Position numbers and translations under genes: made by a program | Source of the DNA: Bacteroidaceae bacterium | GTDB lineage: Bacteria; Bacteroidota; Bacteroidia; Bacteroidales; Bacteroidaceae | NCBI GenBank assembly: GCA_024683455.1 | Contig: JAIKYE010000002.1 | Location: 1-64,000, forward strand | Direction: 5' to 3' | DNA: 64,000 nt | Notes under the pieces: model-generated | The model's database searches: none | What the model was told of the DNA's origin: nothing | Seen by the model: the letters and a program-made list of their open reading frames with translations, nothing else | Part shown: positions 1-11,800 of the stretch, piece after piece | Layout: the number at the start of each line of letters is the position of its first letter | Numbering within the stretch: position 1 is the stretch's first letter

Positions 1-1
1 A

Positions 2-1234
2 GATATTACCAATCGTTTGAAGGATATTCTGGAGAGTCACACTATCGTACACGACGGCACCAACCCCATTGACGGAGAAGATGAATACTTCCTTTCTAAG
101 AATGGTAACGCTATTAAGGTAGTCCGCGATGAAAACAACAACATCATTGCAGCCAAGGGTGGCTTCCAGCTTGAGAATGAACGTCAGGGCATAACCAACG
201 AGAATCCTGGAATAACCAGTTGTGCTGTAACAGATCCCTTCCCCAATTTGAAGAATGGTAGTACCTACGTGTTAGGCGCTCCTCTGGTTCCCACATACCG
301 TAGCGTATGGAGTATTCTTACCAATGATTTGCAGGAAACACCAAAATACAAACCTGAGGAATTAACAGATGAGACGTGGGCAGCAAATCCCTATAGCGCC
401 TTCTATGATTTGACCAAAGCAAACGATTATGACAATGAGATTATTGGTTGCGGTTTGGTGGATGCAAAGATGAAAGAAAGCGACAAGAAAGCTGCCAAGA
501 AGAAATACTATGTATTCTTCAGTGACTATGGTTTGGACTTTAACATTCAGTTCTTCAACAACTACCGCTACACCATTTTTGTACCCACAAACAAAGCCAT
601 ACGTGAAGCCATTGCCAATGGTCTGCCCACTTGGGAAGATATTAAAGAAGACTATCACTCACATTGTAAGCATGAAATAAACGCGGAAACAGGTGAATGG
701 GAGAAGGATGCAAACGGTGAATATATCTACACAGACGAATTGGAGACATACGAAGACAGTTTACGTATTCAAGCTAAGATTACCTATCTTACCAACTTTA
801 TACGCTATCACTTCGCGGACAACTCTGTATTCGCAGACAAATCTGAGCTCTCTGATGCAAACGGCGAAATGGTAACCTCAAGTTACGATCACGAGACAGG
901 ATTGTTCTGCAAGATACACGTTGACCGTATCAAGCAGGGTGACCAGACACTTCTCCGTGTTTGCGACGATGTAACCTATAAGAAGGATCACAACAACAAG
1001 ATGCCTACCGTAGGAGAAAAGAACGTATTGGCACGTGATATTTCATGTAGCAAGACTCCCAGAGAGCAAAACATGGCTTCCATTGCCCTGGAATCTTCAA
1101 GTGCTGCAGTTATCCATCAGATTGATGGTGTGCTGAATCATACAGCATTGGTTGGCGGTCGTCATGACAGCGCATGGAGTACAACTGCAAATGCAAGAAA
1201 ATATTTGAAGAGATACGCAATCCCCAATAAATAA
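2..1234 (+). CDS. Fasciclin-domain protein, 5'-truncated by window edge
   Basis: Open frame continues to the window start (DITNRL before the TTG at 17); fasciclin-like YRYTIFVPTNKAIREAI motif; directly precedes SusC. Confidence 0.75.
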   Translation, partial: DITNRLKDILESHTIVHDGTNPIDGEDEYFLSKNGNAIKVVRDENNNIIAAKGGFQLENERQGITNENPGITSCAVTDPFPNLKNGSTYVLGAPLVPTYRSVWSILTNDLQETPKYKPEELTDETWAANPYSAFYDLTKANDYDNEIIGCGLVDAKMKESDKKAAKKKYYVFFSDYGLDFNIQFFNNYRYTIFVPTNKAIREAIANGLPTWEDIKEDYHSHCKHEINAETGEWEKDANGEYIYTDELETYEDSLRIQAKITYLTNFIRYHFADNSVFADKSELSDANGEMVTSSYDHETGLFCKIHVDRIKQGDQTLLRVCDDVTYKKDHNNKMPTVGEKNVLARDISCSKTPREQNMASIALESSSAAVIHQIDGVLNHTALVGGRHDSAWSTTANARKYLKRYAIPNK

Positions 1235-1242
1235 CAATCACT

Positions 1243-4200
1243 ATGAATAAAATAACAAAGCTTATATTGCTGTGGGTGATTGCCCTGATGGCTTTGCCCG
1301 CAAGTGCACAGCAACGGCGTATCTCCGGTACTGTATCTGATGATATCGACGTCATCATCGGTGCCAACGTCGTAGAGAAAGATAAGAACAATCGTATTGT
1401 TAGTCAGACGGTTACTGATATGAATGGTAACTTCACCATGAATATCAAGGACCCCAACAACACGCTTACCATTTCTTATATTGGATACAGACCTTATGTC
1501 GTAAAACTTGGCGGCAAAAATGTATATAAGGTAACATTGGTTGATGCTACCAAGGAAATGAAGGTTGTTGACGTGGTGGCCAAGAAGAAAGCTCCTACCA
1601 CAGGTTTGGAAATTCCTGAACGTGAGTACTCTGGTGCCGTTCAGAAGTTCAGCATGGAGGATATGGAAGGTCTTGCCTTCGAGTCTGTTGACCAGGCTTT
1701 GCAAGGTCAGATTGCCGGTCTTGACATTGTGCCCAACTCAGGTAACCTTGGTTCCGGTACTACCATGCGTCTGCGTGGTATCAGTACCATCAATGGTAAC
1801 AAGCAGCCTTTGATTGTGTTGAACGACCATATCTTTGAAATTCCCGACGAGTACAAGGACGAGAATTTTGAGGATTATGACAATGAAGAGCAGTTCTCTA
1901 CCCTCTTGAGCGTAAACCCTGAGGATATCGAAAGTGTAACTGTTCTTAAGGATGCAGCTTCTACCGCCAAGTGGGGTATGAAGGGTGCAGCCGGTGTAAT
2001 TGAAATCAAGACCAAGCGTGGTGTGAAAGGTAAGACACGCGTAAACTTCAGCTACAAGTTCACTGGTACTTGGCAACCCGAAGGCTACAAGATGCTGGAT
2101 GGTGACGGCTATACCATGTATATGAAGGAGTCTTACTACAACCCCTACCAGCGTCCAACAACAGAATACGGACTCTATGAGTTGGATTATGACCGTTCAA
2201 AACCAAACATTTACTACAACTACAACAAGAATACCGATTGGGTAAAGGAAGTAAAGCAGTTTGGACAGGAGCACAGATTCTCTCTCAACCTCAATGGTGG
2301 TGGAGAGAAAGCAACCTTCCGTATCAGTGCTAACTACGACAAGAGCGCCGGTAACATCATCGGTCAGTCCATGGATCGTTTCACTACCAACACTGCTTTG
2401 GACTACTGGGTAAGTGACCGTATCAAGTTCAGTTCTACCATCGACTTAGGTTTCTATACCAATAACAAGAACTATGGTAACGATATTCTGGACCGTGCTT
2501 ACAAGGCTATGCCTAACATGAGTGTTTGGGAGTACGATTCTAATGGTGACCCCACAGGTAATTACTTTAACATGTTGCCACTGGCTGCCCTTTATTCAAA
2601 ATCAGGCTACACAAGACAAGAAAACAACGGTTATAAGACATCATTCTACTTGCGTGACATGTTCAGAAACGGTAACCCCGTAGCACGTGCCATGGAAGCA
2701 TGGTGGAAGATGAGCCAATACAACCTGAAGCCTCAGTTCAGCATTGAATACAAGTTGCTGGGCAAGGAATCAGATCAGTGGCGTTTGGACTATGTCGGTG
2801 ATGTTGAGTTGCAGGTATTCAATACCAGTAACGACGACTATTGCCCCAGCGATCTCAAGCCTATGGCCTGGGTATGGGGTGGTGATAATCAACCACTACA
2901 CCAAGATGGCAATCCTAAGGTTTGGATTCCCAATGAGCGTAATTACGTAAGCAACAAAGAGGAAAAGACCCTGCAGTTCTCAACCCGTCACGACTTGCGT
3001 TTCTACTCTGCATTCCCCAATAAGGATCACAGTTTATCTGCGTTGGCTCGTTTTGAGATTACAACAGGTAGTGGAACCCAGCAGAAGATGGGATTATGGA
3101 ATGTACCTGACCAGATTACGGATCCCACCGTTATTGCACTACTCCGTGAGGCAGAAACAAAAACCAGTGAATGGCGTAGTCAGAGTTTCTTCTTCAATAC
3201 ACACTATTCTTACAAGAGCAAATACAACCTGGATGCTTCACTGCGTATCGACGGTAGTACAGCCTTTGGTTCCGGACACAAGTATGCTTCATTCCCATCT
3301 GTAGCTGTACGTTGGAATGTCAGCGACGAGAAGTTCATGGACTGGAGCAAGAAATGGCTGCAAATGTTTGGCCTGCGTGCCAGCTGGGGTATTGTAGGTA
3401 ATACCGGCGGTAGTGGTAGCGACCAGTACAACAAGTACAAGGTAGACCACTATTACAACGGCCATCAGGTAATTGTACCGGAGAACCTGTCTCTCACCGA
3501 TTTGCGATGGGAAAAGGTTTATAAGATGAACTTAGGTTTCAACCTTGAACTCTTCGGTGGCATGCTTAACTTTGACGGAGAAATGTACAACCACAAGACC
3601 ACAGACCTTATCATGGAGCATCTCCGTATCTCTGGTGCCAATGGATTTGATGAATTGAAATTCATCAACGGTGGCGTGATGCGTAATACAGGTTGGGAAA
3701 TCAACTTTAGCACAGGCAAGATTTGTAAGATTGGTAAGTTCTCTATGAAGTTACGCGGTAACTTGGCACAGAACTTCAACGAGGTAGAGGAGATGAATCC
3801 CCTTATCTTGGAGAACCTGAACGGTTCTGATACCTATCAGCCCGAAAACCTCGGATGGAACAGACGTGTACAGATTGGCAATGCCCTGGGTTCTTTCTAC
3901 GGTCTTCACTACTTAGGCGTATATAGATACGACTATGACCACAACGGTTATACAACAAAGTCTATCTCTGATTATGGTTATGCCGAGGTTAACAACAGCG
4001 GTTGTGATGCAAAGGGTAACCCCATCAATACAGCAGCTGCAGCTGCCCGTCGTGGCGAAAATGCTACCTGTCCTATCGCTTATGATGCTGATGGTAACAT
4101 GCTGACCAATGCCAAGGGTGAGCCTCTGCCTATGTATTACTGTTACAACGAGGGATACCGCAAGAAGTTCTCTGGTGGTGACGCCATCTATGAGGATATC

Positions 4201-4758
4201 AACCACGACGGTCAGATTGACCGTTATGATATGGTTTACCTGGGTAACTCTAATCCTAAGTGCAACGGTGGTTTTGGTATCCAGCTCTATTATGGCAAGC
4301 TCTCTATTAATGCCGGATTCAACTTCCGTATGGGTAACATGATTTTCAACTATGCCCGCATGGAGTATGAGAGCATGTACAACAACAACAACCAGAGCTA
4401 CGCAAGTACATGGCGTTGGCGCAAGAATGGCGATATTACGACGATACCTCGCGCCCTTAACAACTATGGTACCGGTTATAAGAGCTACAACTCTCTGATG
4501 AGCGACCGTTACATAGAGGAAGGAGACTACCTGCGTCTGCAGTACATTCAGGTTAGCTACGACTTTGATGCAAAGAAGTTGAAGAAATACCATCTTAAGA
4601 GCATGAAGTTGTTCGCTTCTATCTCCAACCCCTTCGTATGGTCAAGATATACAGGTGTAGATCCTGACGTATCTCCCTCGGGCTATGATTGTGCAGTCGA
4701 TAAGAGTAAGACTCCACGTAATAAGTCCTTCACTTGCAGTTTAAACATCGGATTCTAA
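1243..4758 (+). CDS. SusC/RagA-family TonB-linked outer membrane protein
   Basis: Signal peptide, carboxypeptidase-regulatory-like N-terminus (ISGTVSDD...IGANVVEKD), plug domain (LRGISTINGNKQPLIVLND; ESVTVLKDAASTAKWGMKGAAGVIEIKTKRG), 1171 aa, followed by SusD. Confidence 0.95.
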   Translation: MNKITKLILLWVIALMALPASAQQRRISGTVSDDIDVIIGANVVEKDKNNRIVSQTVTDMNGNFTMNIKDPNNTLTISYIGYRPYVVKLGGKNVYKVTLVDATKEMKVVDVVAKKKAPTTGLEIPEREYSGAVQKFSMEDMEGLAFESVDQALQGQIAGLDIVPNSGNLGSGTTMRLRGISTINGNKQPLIVLNDHIFEIPDEYKDENFEDYDNEEQFSTLLSVNPEDIESVTVLKDAASTAKWGMKGAAGVIEIKTKRGVKGKTRVNFSYKFTGTWQPEGYKMLDGDGYTMYMKESYYNPYQRPTTEYGLYELDYDRSKPNIYYNYNKNTDWVKEVKQFGQEHRFSLNLNGGGEKATFRISANYDKSAGNIIGQSMDRFTTNTALDYWVSDRIKFSSTIDLGFYTNNKNYGNDILDRAYKAMPNMSVWEYDSNGDPTGNYFNMLPLAALYSKSGYTRQENNGYKTSFYLRDMFRNGNPVARAMEAWWKMSQYNLKPQFSIEYKLLGKESDQWRLDYVGDVELQVFNTSNDDYCPSDLKPMAWVWGGDNQPLHQDGNPKVWIPNERNYVSNKEEKTLQFSTRHDLRFYSAFPNKDHSLSALARFEITTGSGTQQKMGLWNVPDQITDPTVIALLREAETKTSEWRSQSFFFNTHYSYKSKYNLDASLRIDGSTAFGSGHKYASFPSVAVRWNVSDEKFMDWSKKWLQMFGLRASWGIVGNTGGSGSDQYNKYKVDHYYNGHQVIVPENLSLTDLRWEKVYKMNLGFNLELFGGMLNFDGEMYNHKTTDLIMEHLRISGANGFDELKFINGGVMRNTGWEINFSTGKICKIGKFSMKLRGNLAQNFNEVEEMNPLILENLNGSDTYQPENLGWNRRVQIGNALGSFYGLHYLGVYRYDYDHNGYTTKSISDYGYAEVNNSGCDAKGNPINTAAAAARRGENATCPIAYDADGNMLTNAKGEPLPMYYCYNEGYRKKFSGGDAIYEDINHDGQIDRYDMVYLGNSNPKCNGGFGIQLYYGKLSINAGFNFRMGNMIFNYARMEYESMYNNNNQSYASTWRWRKNGDITTIPRALNNYGTGYKSYNSLMSDRYIEEGDYLRLQYIQVSYDFDAKKLKKYHLKSMKLFASISNPFVWSRYTGVDPDVSPSGYDCAVDKSKTPRNKSFTCSLNIGF

Positions 4759-4770
4759 AAATACAAACAG

Positions 4771-6732
4771 ATGAAAAAGATAAATCATATATATAAATCT
4801 GCCTGCCTGTTTGGATTGTTAGCCGTAGGATTAGCATCTTGCGAAGACTACCTGACAGTCTACCCTACAGACCGTGTTGTTGAGGAAAACTTCTGGGAAG
4901 ACCTGAGAGACCTTGAAGGTGTACGATACGGAGCCTACAGGCAAATGGCAAGCACGTCTGAAAGAATGTTCACATGGGGCGACCTTCGTTCAGACTCCTA
5001 TAAGCTAAATACAGAAACCCATTCAGAGCAGAATAGTCATGATCAGCTCAGTAATATTCTGATGGGTATGCCAGACTCCAGCATGAACGTTTTCGACTGG
5101 GGGCCAGTATATAAAACCATCAACCTCTGTAACAAGGTTTTAAAGCATGGACCAGAGGTATTGGAAAAAGACAAGCAGTTCACCACGAAAGAGTGGATAT
5201 ACATGCGCGCAGAGATGACAGCATTGCGTGCCCTCAACTACTTCTATCTGATTCGCGCTTTCAAAGATGTACCTTACACCACAAAAATCATCAACAGTGA
5301 TGCCGAGGTAGAAAGATTCCCCCTCACCAACCAAATGGTTGTACTGGACTCTATCATCCTTGACTGCGAGAAAGTAGCCGGTCAGGCACGTAATCGTTTT
5401 TCAAAAGAGTCAGACACCAAGGGCATGATTACCAACGCAGCTATTTACTCTATGCTGGCAGATATGTACCTATGGCGTGGATCATTGCACGAGGGTCGCA
5501 ATATCAAGTATGACACGGTAAGAGTTGTCAAGACAGACGGAAGCATAGATTCCATCGCCCACACTCCCGTTGGCGACTACCAGTTGGCTGTGGATTGGGC
5601 AGACAAAGCACTTGAGGCACACCACAACCAGATACAAGAGTACTTTTCATCCCTTACATTTGGTAGTAGCTCCTATCTTCAGACCGTCTCTTATGGTTTA
5701 CCCAACGTTGACCTTATTAAGAATAATTTCACAGGAGCACATCAAGTTTCACTTGATTTAATTACATCTGTGGACGAGGTATTCTTTGATGGGAACAGTA
5801 TTGAAAGTATCTTTGAGATACAATACAACCAGAGTGACGATATGAAAAACGACGTCCTTCATAATATGTATGGCTACTCTGACAGAACTAACCTGATGGT
5901 TGCCGAAGATGCCATAAAGGAGGCTTGTGGAAAAGATGACAAGAGATATAAGTGCGATACCCGAGTTTGGGTAGGTTGTCAGAATTACATCTCAACCACC
6001 CAAGCTAAATCAGGATACTATTGCATGAAATATCAAAATCCCTTGTTTGTGTTTGAGGGTACAGGATCTGCTCGTAAGATTTCATTTGCAACTCCTATAA
6101 AATCAGACAAAGACAGTTATTACAACTGGATTGTGTACCGTACACCTGACGTGATGCTAATAAAGGCCGAGGCTTTGGCTGCAGCATACGGAACACAGAA
6201 GAAAACAGAAATCTTTAGCATTCTTAATGCCATTAGCCGCCGCTCTATGTGCGACATCGAAGAAGGTCAAGAACCCAACATAGACGGAAGCGGAAAGTAT
6301 TTCAGTGACATTACCTCTGTTCCTGCAGACTGGACTGGTAAGAAATCTGGTACACCCAAAATCAGCGGCATTATAAGACTTGTAATGAATCAGCGTCAGC
6401 TTGAACTTTTAGGCGAGGGTAAACGTTGGTTTGACCTTGTTCGCTGCGCAGAACGTATATGTAAAAACGATCAGGATTCTCCTGATGAACGCGAGAATCC
6501 CGAAGGTGTGGAAAAGGGTGAACCAGGATATGTTGGTAACGGTATGTCTGGTATGAGCGCTGTAGTAGAATGCTTCATGCAAAACTCAGTTAGCAACACT
6601 TATACAACCCTGATAAACAGATTCAAGAATCGCTGGGGTCTTTACTGTCCTATCTATGAAAAGGAAGTGAAGGCTAGTAGAGGCGCAATTCTTCAGAATC
6701 CTGTATGGAACAAGTCAAGATATGAACAGTAA
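4771..6732 (+). CDS. RagB/SusD-family nutrient uptake outer membrane lipoprotein
   Basis: Lipobox-like LAVGLASCEDYL; SusD-like ALRALNYFYLIRAFKDVPY and RQLELLGEGKRWFDLVR; adjacent to SusC. Confidence 0.93.
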   Translation: MKKINHIYKSACLFGLLAVGLASCEDYLTVYPTDRVVEENFWEDLRDLEGVRYGAYRQMASTSERMFTWGDLRSDSYKLNTETHSEQNSHDQLSNILMGMPDSSMNVFDWGPVYKTINLCNKVLKHGPEVLEKDKQFTTKEWIYMRAEMTALRALNYFYLIRAFKDVPYTTKIINSDAEVERFPLTNQMVVLDSIILDCEKVAGQARNRFSKESDTKGMITNAAIYSMLADMYLWRGSLHEGRNIKYDTVRVVKTDGSIDSIAHTPVGDYQLAVDWADKALEAHHNQIQEYFSSLTFGSSSYLQTVSYGLPNVDLIKNNFTGAHQVSLDLITSVDEVFFDGNSIESIFEIQYNQSDDMKNDVLHNMYGYSDRTNLMVAEDAIKEACGKDDKRYKCDTRVWVGCQNYISTTQAKSGYYCMKYQNPLFVFEGTGSARKISFATPIKSDKDSYYNWIVYRTPDVMLIKAEALAAAYGTQKKTEIFSILNAISRRSMCDIEEGQEPNIDGSGKYFSDITSVPADWTGKKSGTPKISGIIRLVMNQRQLELLGEGKRWFDLVRCAERICKNDQDSPDERENPEGVEKGEPGYVGNGMSGMSAVVECFMQNSVSNTYTTLINRFKNRWGLYCPIYEKEVKASRGAILQNPVWNKSRYEQ

Positions 6733-6766
6733 GTTTGTATAATCAGGAATTAAAAGAAATACAAAT

Positions 6767-8818
6767 ATGGCTAACAATAAATTCAATAAATACATCGGAG
6801 CAGTTGCTTTGGGAGTTGTCATTACGGCAGTACCCAGTTGCAAGGACGATTTATCCGATTTCAGAGGTGATGGCACAAGTTCTCCTGTGGCAACGGAGTC
6901 ACTTTGGGAGCTCATCAACAGTAACCCCAATCTGAGCAAATTTGCATCAATTGCTCAGAAGGCAAAGTATTGGAAGGACGAGAAACATCCCGTAAAAACT
7001 TACACTTATGCAGACATTCTGAAGAGTGGTCAGCTTGCTACCGTATGGGCACCTGAAAATGATGCGATCTCTGACGAAGACTACAACAGTATGTTAGAGA
7101 GGTGTGAAACTGATGGCTACAATCTTCAGCAGCAGTTTATCAGTAATCACATTGCTCTTTGGCGTAGAAACGTCTCTACAAGCGGTATAGATACCATTAA
7201 GATGATTAATGGCAAAAACATGATCTTTGACAAGTCAGATACCGCTAATTGTTTCATTCAGGGCATTCCCGTGGACAAAAAGAATATCCCAGCCGTGAAC
7301 GGAACATTGCATACCATCAAGGGAACCACCCCCTTCCTGTATAACTTCTATGAGTATCTGAAGTTCAATTCTGCCAATCCACTCATATCAAAGTATGTAG
7401 TGAGCAACGATACAACACAGTTCTACAAGGATGAAAGTATAGAAGGACTGCCTGATGAAAATGGCAACCCCACTTATGTGGATAGTGTTTATAGGACTAC
7501 AAACATCCTGTTTGACTCTTATAATTATCTGCCCAAGAGTGACGCAGAAAAATGGGATATGCCAAAAAAATGTTTCCACGCACGCATCAATCAGGAAGAC
7601 TCTGCTTTCATCATGATCATACCTACGGATGAAGCATGGCAGAAAGCAAAGCAAAAACTGGCACCTTTCTACAAGTATCCTCAACAGTATGAAGACAAGG
7701 TGAAGGGTGATGTTGCTCTCAAAGCAAGCGAAGTTCCTATCAGGAAAATTGGAGAAAAAGATAGCAAAGAAATCGACTCCCTGATGAATATGAGTATAGA
7801 AATGGACCTTGCAGCTCCACTGGTGTTTAACATTAACAAGCAACCCAAGGTTAATGGAAAGCTCTGGACTTTAGAAGATTTCATAGGTAACAAGGGAGCT
7901 ACAGCAGAGTATCTGCTCAATACATTCGGAGATACCTTGCGCAATATTACAGGACCTAACTACACATGGGACAAGACCAGCATCTTCAATGGAAATCTCA
8001 TCAAGATGAGTAACGGCTATGCATACGAAGTAACAGATTGGGCATTCCCCCTAGCTTTGTACAAGCCCGACATCGAGGTGGAGATTGATGGAGGTAAATT
8101 CTATCAGACCGGCATGCAATCTGCCTTTAAGGTGGGTACAGACACAAGAACCATCAGTTTCAACAATTCCACCTATGCAGACATTGCTAACAAATATGGA
8201 CATGTAAGCCGCAATAATTACTATTATTTGTCACCGTCAGGACCAACAGTCAACCCTCATGCAGAAATTAAGTTAAGGGGTAATCTTCCCAGCACCTCTC
8301 CTGTAGTTGGTGCAAGTAGAGCAGACGTTATGAGCGGAAAGTATGACATCTATGTGGTTATGGTTCCTGAGTGGTATAATACAATCTCTGCCAAGGGAGA
8401 GATTAGCCAGGATTTCTATGAGTACGATGAAGAAACAGAATCATATGTAATTGACGAAGAAACAGGAAGACCAAAAATCAACCAGCATTACATAGACTCT
8501 CTTGCTAACATTTCCAAAATGTGTTTCAATTGTTATGTACGTTACAGTAAAGATGGCAAAAAGGAAACAAAGTCTAGTACATCTGCCACGATAACATTCG
8601 ATGGATCAAAGGTTGATACCCTTTTGGTGTTTGAAGACTTTGAATTCCCTTACTCTTACAAAAATTTGACATATAGCTATCCTGTTCTGGCTATTGACGG
8701 AAAAACGGGTGGTAAAGGCTATAAAACCACAGATGGATTCATATACGGTTTACATATAGACCGTGTAATCCTAAGGAGTAAAGAAACCGGAGAAGAAACA
8801 ATTCTGGACCCTCAGTAA
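6767..8818 (+). CDS. Fasciclin-domain lipoprotein
   Basis: VVITAVPSCKDD lipobox; ATVWAPENDAISDEDYNSML...NGTLHTIKGTTPFLYNFYEYL fasciclin pattern. Confidence 0.75.
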   Translation: MANNKFNKYIGAVALGVVITAVPSCKDDLSDFRGDGTSSPVATESLWELINSNPNLSKFASIAQKAKYWKDEKHPVKTYTYADILKSGQLATVWAPENDAISDEDYNSMLERCETDGYNLQQQFISNHIALWRRNVSTSGIDTIKMINGKNMIFDKSDTANCFIQGIPVDKKNIPAVNGTLHTIKGTTPFLYNFYEYLKFNSANPLISKYVVSNDTTQFYKDESIEGLPDENGNPTYVDSVYRTTNILFDSYNYLPKSDAEKWDMPKKCFHARINQEDSAFIMIIPTDEAWQKAKQKLAPFYKYPQQYEDKVKGDVALKASEVPIRKIGEKDSKEIDSLMNMSIEMDLAAPLVFNINKQPKVNGKLWTLEDFIGNKGATAEYLLNTFGDTLRNITGPNYTWDKTSIFNGNLIKMSNGYAYEVTDWAFPLALYKPDIEVEIDGGKFYQTGMQSAFKVGTDTRTISFNNSTYADIANKYGHVSRNNYYYLSPSGPTVNPHAEIKLRGNLPSTSPVVGASRADVMSGKYDIYVVMVPEWYNTISAKGEISQDFYEYDEETESYVIDEETGRPKINQHYIDSLANISKMCFNCYVRYSKDGKKETKSSTSATITFDGSKVDTLLVFEDFEFPYSYKNLTYSYPVLAIDGKTGGKGYKTTDGFIYGLHIDRVILRSKETGEETILDPQ

Positions 8819-8827
8819 ACCATTATT

Positions 8828-11800
8828 ATGATGAAAAATATATTAAATGATACATTCATGCACAAGACACTGAAAACAGGTCTGTGTTTCCTGTTGCTTT
8901 CCGGTTTGAGCATTCCCAGCGTATATGCGCAGGATGATTTGGAAAGTACCGACGGAGAAGAAGAGGTTACCGTACGAAAGGCAAAAAAGCCAGAGAAACA
9001 GTACGAGACGAAAACCGTAAAGGGTGTGGTTACCGATGATGCAACCGGTGAGCCCATGGGTGGTGTACGTATTCAGGCCTTAGGACTGGAGAGATACTCT
9101 ACGTTGACTGAGGAAGACGGAACCTATACCCTTGACATCCCCGTTTTCTCAGATGCCGTCTATGCTTACGCTGAGGGTTACAACCCCATCCAGTGTGCTG
9201 TCAAGAACGGTGAGGCAAACATAAAGCTTATAGATGCCAACTTCAATGCATACTTCACAGAAGGTACCACGATTACTTCCCAGAAGAAGATTACATTGAA
9301 CGAGACCAGCAGTATCACAGCAGATGAAGATATAGAGTTGAGACTTGCCGGTGACATCCATACCACACTGCGTAATGGAACACCCGGTATTGGTAACTAT
9401 ATGACAATCCGTGGTATCAACTCTATCAATGCCAATGCACAGCCATTGATCATTTTGGATGGAAACATCATGGATGCCCAGTATGACCGTATGGCTGCTC
9501 ACGAAGGTTTCTTTAACAACCTTATTGCCGGAATTGATCCTGATAACATTGAATCTATCCAGGTACTGAAGAATGGAACAGCACTCTACGGTGCCAAAGG
9601 TAGTAATGGTGTCATCATCATCAACACCAAGCGTGGCAAGAGCATGGCTACCAAGATTAACGTTCGTATTTACGGAGGTGTAGAGCTCATGCCATCAACC
9701 TTGTCCGTACTCACTGGTAACCAGTACTCTACTTATTTGAGTGATGTGCTCAGCTCTATAGATAACCTGAGATTTAACCAATTGAACAGTTTCCCCTATC
9801 TGGACAAGAGCCCATCTAACTACTACCGCAAGATTTACAGCAACAACGAGAACTGGCAGGATGGCCTTTATCAGACGGCCTCCACGCAGAATTACAAGTT
9901 AAGTGTAGAAGGTGGTGACGAAGTGGGTATGTATGCTCTCTCTTTGGGCTATACAACCAGCAAAGCCAACGCTAAGGGAACGGATATGGATCGTCTGAAT
10001 CTCCGTTTCAATACTGACATTGAGATTTTCCCAAAACTGAAAACCGGTTTGGATATTGCCTACAACCAAGTAAGCTATGATTTGTTTGATCAGGGTTGGA
10101 GCGAGGACTACTCTATGCAGAACATCGGTTCACCCAACGTACTTGGCGTTATACAGGCTCCCTTCATCAGCAGGTATTCTTATTACTATGATGAGAATCT
10201 GGAGAATCCCGAGATTCCCGCATCAGAACGTCTCCAGCTCTCCAAGGATTATGCTGGTAAGTATGCTGCAAACTGGGGTAACTATCTCGAGAATCCATTC
10301 CAGTTTAGCAATGCAATAAGCGGTACTCGTCTTAACGAATCTTTGCGCAATCCTTACTGGATTCTTCAGAACGGAGGAGGAAAGATTAAGAACTATGCTC
10401 AGAATTCTGTTATCAACATCAATGTAAGCCCCAAATGGCAGGTTGCAGATAACTTCAGCATCAGTGACCGCTTCAACTTCCAGATGAACCGTAACAATGA
10501 GAAATACTATCTTCCCATTGCCGGTACTACTCCCTACTATCTGGAGGACTTGGGTTACATTTCCAGTGTACTGAAAACCCTTTTCTCAAAGGAAACCACC
10601 ATTAACAATGACCTGCGTCTGGAGTGGGCAAAGAACTATGGAGCTCATACCATAGATGTATTTGGAGGTTGGCGCCTTAACAAGTACTCCTTCAGCTACA
10701 ACTACATGAGCGGATACAACAACAGCAATGATAAGTTGCCTACTTTGAGCAAGGATATGGACTATGTTCACTACGGTGGCACCAATGACGAGTGGTCTGA
10801 TATGACTTACTACCTGAATGCAGACTACAACTACAAGAACCGTTATTTTGCGGAGTTCGCGGTAAGTGCACAGGCTGCCAGCCGTTTTGGTAACAATACC
10901 AAGTCTGGTATCAAGGCATTTGGCGTATGCTGGGGTATCTTCCCCTCAATACAGTTGGGATGGCTTATCAGCAACGAGAAATGGTTTAAGCCTTCAAAAG
11001 CTGTCAACTACTTGAAACTGACTGCTGGATTTGACATGAGTGGTAATGATGACCTTGACTATTATGCCGCCCGTACCTACTGGGAAAGCCAGCAAGTAAC
11101 AAAGACTACTGTAGGTCTTTATCTTAAGAACATTGCCAATAGCGGTATTCAGTGGGAGACCACTACCAAATGGAACGTTGCCCTGCAGGGTAGTTTCCTG
11201 AATAACCGTTTACAGGCAGGTATTGACCTCTACTGGCATAAGACAGACAATCTGCTCACCCAGAAGGAGTTGAGCTATATATCTGGTATGAAAGACTACT
11301 GGACAAACGAGGGACAACTCACCAACAAGGGCGTTGAGTTTAATGTCAATGCAGCTATCATCAACAATAAAGATTGGAAGTGGGAACTGGGTGCTACCCT
11401 TGGCCATTACAAGAACAAGATTACCGAGTTGCCCGTAAGCCAGACCAACACCATAACTCTTACTGATGTTAACGGTAACAACGTACAGCACATTCACGGC
11501 TATACCAATAGCATCTATGGCGAGGACAACATCCTTACAGCCGTTGGCTATGCAGTAGGCAGTTTCTACGGATGGCAGACTGATGGTGTATTTGCTTCTG
11601 ATGAAGAAGCAAGTAAGGCTGGTTCACTGGGTTACCTGAAATATCCTACCGGTATTGCCGATGAGGATAAGAGATACACAAACTTCCAGGCAGGTGATGT
11701 TCACTTCATAGATCAAAACGGTGACGGTGTTATTAACGATGCAGACAAGGTTGTTATCGGCAATCCTCACCCCGACATCTATGGTAACATTTTCTCAAGC

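Noticed and set aside
3913-4593. 226-aa minus-strand ORF inside the first SusC gene
   Set aside because: Fully antisense to a strong SusC call; Val/Ile-rich translation typical of a reverse-frame artefact.
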